A stretch of 14,511 nt of DNA from SG8-39 sp041558415 (GTDB taxonomy: Bacteria; Pseudomonadota; Gammaproteobacteria; Burkholderiales; SG8-39): contig JBFFEY010000072.1 in assembly GCA_041558415.1 (NCBI GenBank), forward strand, positions 1-14,511, given 5' to 3'. The first letter of the stretch is position 1, and each line of letters begins with the position of its first letter. Shown piece after piece: positions 13,078 to 14,511 of the stretch. Below the pieces are notes generated by a model. It was not told the DNA's origin and ran no database searches. It was given only the letters and a program-made list of their open reading frames with translations. The translations under genes were made by a program, and so were the position numbers.

Positions 13078-14276
13078 TGAAACGCGAGAATCGCGAGCGT
13101 CAGCGCCAACGCGACCACCGGCACCCAACGCGGAACGCGCAGCACGTCCGCAGGTGCCGGTGCGTGCCGCTGGATGCGAATCAGTGCGAGGTTCACGAGC
13201 GTAAACACCGCCAGCAGAATGAAGCTGGTCGCCTTGGCTAGCGTCACCAGCGGCAGCCACAGGGCCAGTAGCAGGACGCCGAGCGTCATAATCCCGGTGG
13301 TCGCAACTGGTGTTTGGGTGCGCGGGTACACGTAATCCAGACCGCGCGGGAGCCAGCCCTCGCGCGCCATGCCGTAAAGGATGCGCGAGCCCATGATGAT
13401 CTGGATCAGTGCGCCGTTGATCGCGGCGATCAGCCCGATGAGGCCGATGAACCAGGGCGAAGCGCCCGTGGCACGCGCATAGATCACGGCAAGCGGCGCT
13501 TCCGACTGCGCCAGTTCGGCCGGCGCAACACTCAGCACCGCGACCAGCGCGATGAGCATGTACAGCACCGTCGCAGCGCCGGTCGCCAGCAGGATCGCGA
13601 GCGGCATGTTGCGCCGCGGCTCGCGCACCTCCTCGGCCACGGTGACCATGTCCTCGAAGCCGAGAAAGGCATAGAAGGCAAGGAATGCGCCGAGCAGGAT
13701 GCCGCTCCAGGCGACGCCCTGCGCAGGCGGCAGCAGCTCCGGCAGGCGCGACGGCAGCGTCGCGAAACTGCCGCCGGCAACCACGATGATCAGCAGCAGA
13801 CCGAAGACCTCGATCAGGGTGGTGACCGTCGCGACCCATACCGACTCGACGATGCCCCAGGCCGCCAGCAGACCGAGCGCGAGCACGAGCAGGCAGACGA
13901 TGAGCCAGCGCGGCGCCGGCAGGAACAGGTGCAGGTAGCCGACGAAGCCGTTGGCCAGCGTCGCCGCCGACACCCCGCCGGCGGCCGCGAGCGCGAGTCC
14001 GACCGCGAGCGTGAGCCACCGCAGGCCGAAGCCTTCGTGCACGTAGAGCGCCTCGCCGGCGCTCTTCGGAAAGCGCGAGGCGAGCTCGGCGAAGCTGAGC
14101 GCCGTGAACAGCGCGACGACGCCCGCAAGAGCGAACGCGAGCGGCGCATACATTCCGGCGGCCCCCGCCACCTTGCCGGTCAGCACGTAGATGCCGGCAC
14201 CGATGATCGTGCCGAGCCCGTACAGCGTGATCAGCGGCAGCGAAAGGGCGCGGCGAAGCGGGGCGGGTTGCGTCAT
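13062..14276 (-). CDS. APC-superfamily amino-acid permease
   Basis: 404 residues from the ATG at 14276 (MTQPAPLRRALSLPLITLYG), where family members usually begin. An ATG at 14291 and a GTG at 14363 are in frame but have no good ribosome site either, so the start is uncertain by 5 or 29 residues. About 12 hydrophobic segments are visible. GTIIGAGIYVL (22-32) is the broken first helix that binds the amino-acid carboxyl and amino groups; SFAELASRFPKSAGEALYVHE (split over 61-81) and FEDMVTVAEEVREPRRNMP (207-225) are the family's cytoplasmic signatures. SRILYGMAREGWLP (297-310) is also typical. It should import or exchange amino acids across the inner membrane by proton or substrate coupling; the specific substrate cannot be read. 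It is convergent with the exported-protein gene and follows the receptor gene on the minus strand, 139 bases apart. Confidence 0.9.
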   Translation of the reverse strand: MTQPAPLRRALSLPLITLYGLGTIIGAGIYVLTGKVAGAAGMYAPLAFALAGVVALFTALSFAELASRFPKSAGEALYVHEGFGLRWLTLAVGLALAAAGGVSAATLANGFVGYLHLFLPAPRWLIVCLLVLALGLLAAWGIVESVWVATVTTLIEVFGLLLIIVVAGGSFATLPSRLPELLPPAQGVAWSGILLGAFLAFYAFLGFEDMVTVAEEVREPRRNMPLAILLATGAATVLYMLIALVAVLSVAPAELAQSEAPLAVIYARATGASPWFIGLIGLIAAINGALIQIIMGSRILYGMAREGWLPRGLDYVYPRTQTPVATTGIMTLGVLLLALWLPLVTLAKATSFILLAVFTLVNLALIRIQRHAPAPADVLRVPRWVPVVALALTLAILAFQALAA

Positions 14277-14329
14277 ATAGCCGTGAACCATCTTAACCGC
14301 GGCGGCCCGCACTGCGCCGATACGGCGCC

Positions 14330-14355
14330 CCGCCCGATGCCATGACCGCCCGATG
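14330..14355. repeat. Two direct copies of CCGCCCGATG, 16 bases apart
   Basis: Copies at 14330-14339 and 14346-14355 repeat at a 16-base period, 54 to 79 bases upstream of the chosen permease start. They could be a tandem regulator site for the permease gene or a chance GC-rich repeat. Confidence 0.3.
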
Positions 14356-14370
14356 ACCGACACGGCAGCG

Positions 14371-14398
14371 TCAGGCCCGCGCGCAGCACACCGCCTGA
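14371..14398 (-). other. Inverted repeat TCAGGC...GCCTGA between receptor and permease genes
   Basis: Six-base arms at 14371-14376 and 14393-14398 enclose 16 bases. It is 17 bases beyond the receptor stop on the minus strand. No T-run follows, so at most it is a weak terminator or an mRNA 3' stem. Confidence 0.28.
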
Positions 14399-14415
14399 TC
14401 GTCGGCGCGCGCGAC

Positions 14416-14511
14416 TCAGAACGCCATGCGCGCCCGCAATCCGACGAGCACGCTCGTGCCCGGTGCCGGCTCGTAGTAGCGGCCGTTGCCGTCGTTGACG
14501 ATCACCGAGCC
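14416..14511 (-). CDS. TonB-dependent outer-membrane receptor, C-terminal 31 residues (partial)
   Basis: Only the last 31 codons lie in the window, ending in TGA at 14416-14418. The peptide contains GRYYEPAPGTSVLVGLRARMAF split over residues 10-31: the 'R-Y-Y-E-P-A-P-G-T' turn followed by a last amphipathic strand with a terminal Phe is the usual end of TonB-dependent receptor barrels (BAM recognition signal). The ligand cannot be told from this part. The next gene on the strand is the amino-acid permease, but the 139-base gap makes a shared transcript uncertain. Too short for the open-frame list; recognised by reading the minus strand from the window edge. Confidence 0.75.
   Translation of the reverse strand, partial: GSVIVNDGNGRYYEPAPGTSVLVGLRARMAF

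Noticed and set aside
14277..14363. 29-residue N-terminal extension of the permease from a GTG at 14363
   Set aside because: Arg/Ala-rich, spans the direct repeats, and extends beyond where APC permeases normally begin.
1..14511. CRISPR array, tRNA/rRNA gene, IS element, phage or defence genes
   Set aside because: I saw no regularly spaced repeats, cloverleaf sequences, transposase or integrase frames, or toxin/defence motifs; gene content and composition look uniform.

Overview
The window reads as a GC-rich chromosomal segment of a diderm proteobacterium, most likely beta- or gamma-proteobacterial. Three things point there: a complete TamA/TamB envelope module, the C-terminus of a TonB-dependent receptor, and a perfect FNR/ANR-type box. 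I see no tRNA, rRNA, IS element, integrase, CRISPR array or plasmid function. Nearly all of the sequence is ordinary coding DNA on the minus strand, and the theme is the cell envelope.

Layout, left to right. Bases 1-272 hold the start of a small unrecognised minus-strand gene. A 351-base divergent gap follows; inside it a 43-codon Cys-rich reading frame with a perfect Shine-Dalgarno may be a real small gene. A plus-strand hypothetical gene (624-1112) ends at a short hairpin/T-run terminator. From 12291 down to 1171 seven genes lie head to tail on the minus strand, in transcription order: a DUF481 outer-membrane-like protein, tamA, tamB, a DUF3604 secreted PHP-like putative metalloenzyme, a membrane-anchored parvulin-like protein, a HupE/UreJ-type membrane protein and a glutathione S-transferase. 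tamA/tamB overlap by 4 bases with a TTG start for tamB; DUF3604/parvulin are 1 base apart; parvulin/HupE overlap by 4 bases. There are thus two tightly coupled blocks, tamAB and DUF3604-parvulin-HupE, separated by 132 bases.

A divergent control region (12292-12564) separates DUF481 from a plus-strand gene for a small exported helical protein. It carries an 18-base inverted repeat, a perfect TTGAT-N4-ATCAA box and a TATAAA element. The exported-protein gene converges on an APC-family amino-acid permease (minus strand), and the window ends in the last 31 codons of a TonB-dependent receptor.

How the genes may work together: TamA (outer membrane) and TamB (inner-membrane anchored, periplasm spanning) form a known envelope assembly/lipid transport machine. 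The DUF3604-parvulin-HupE block is the least understood part. It looks like a secreted metal-dependent hydrolase candidate with a periplasmic folding helper and a polytopic, His-containing membrane protein of a metal-transporter family. That functional link is inferred from gene coupling and visible motifs, not demonstrated.
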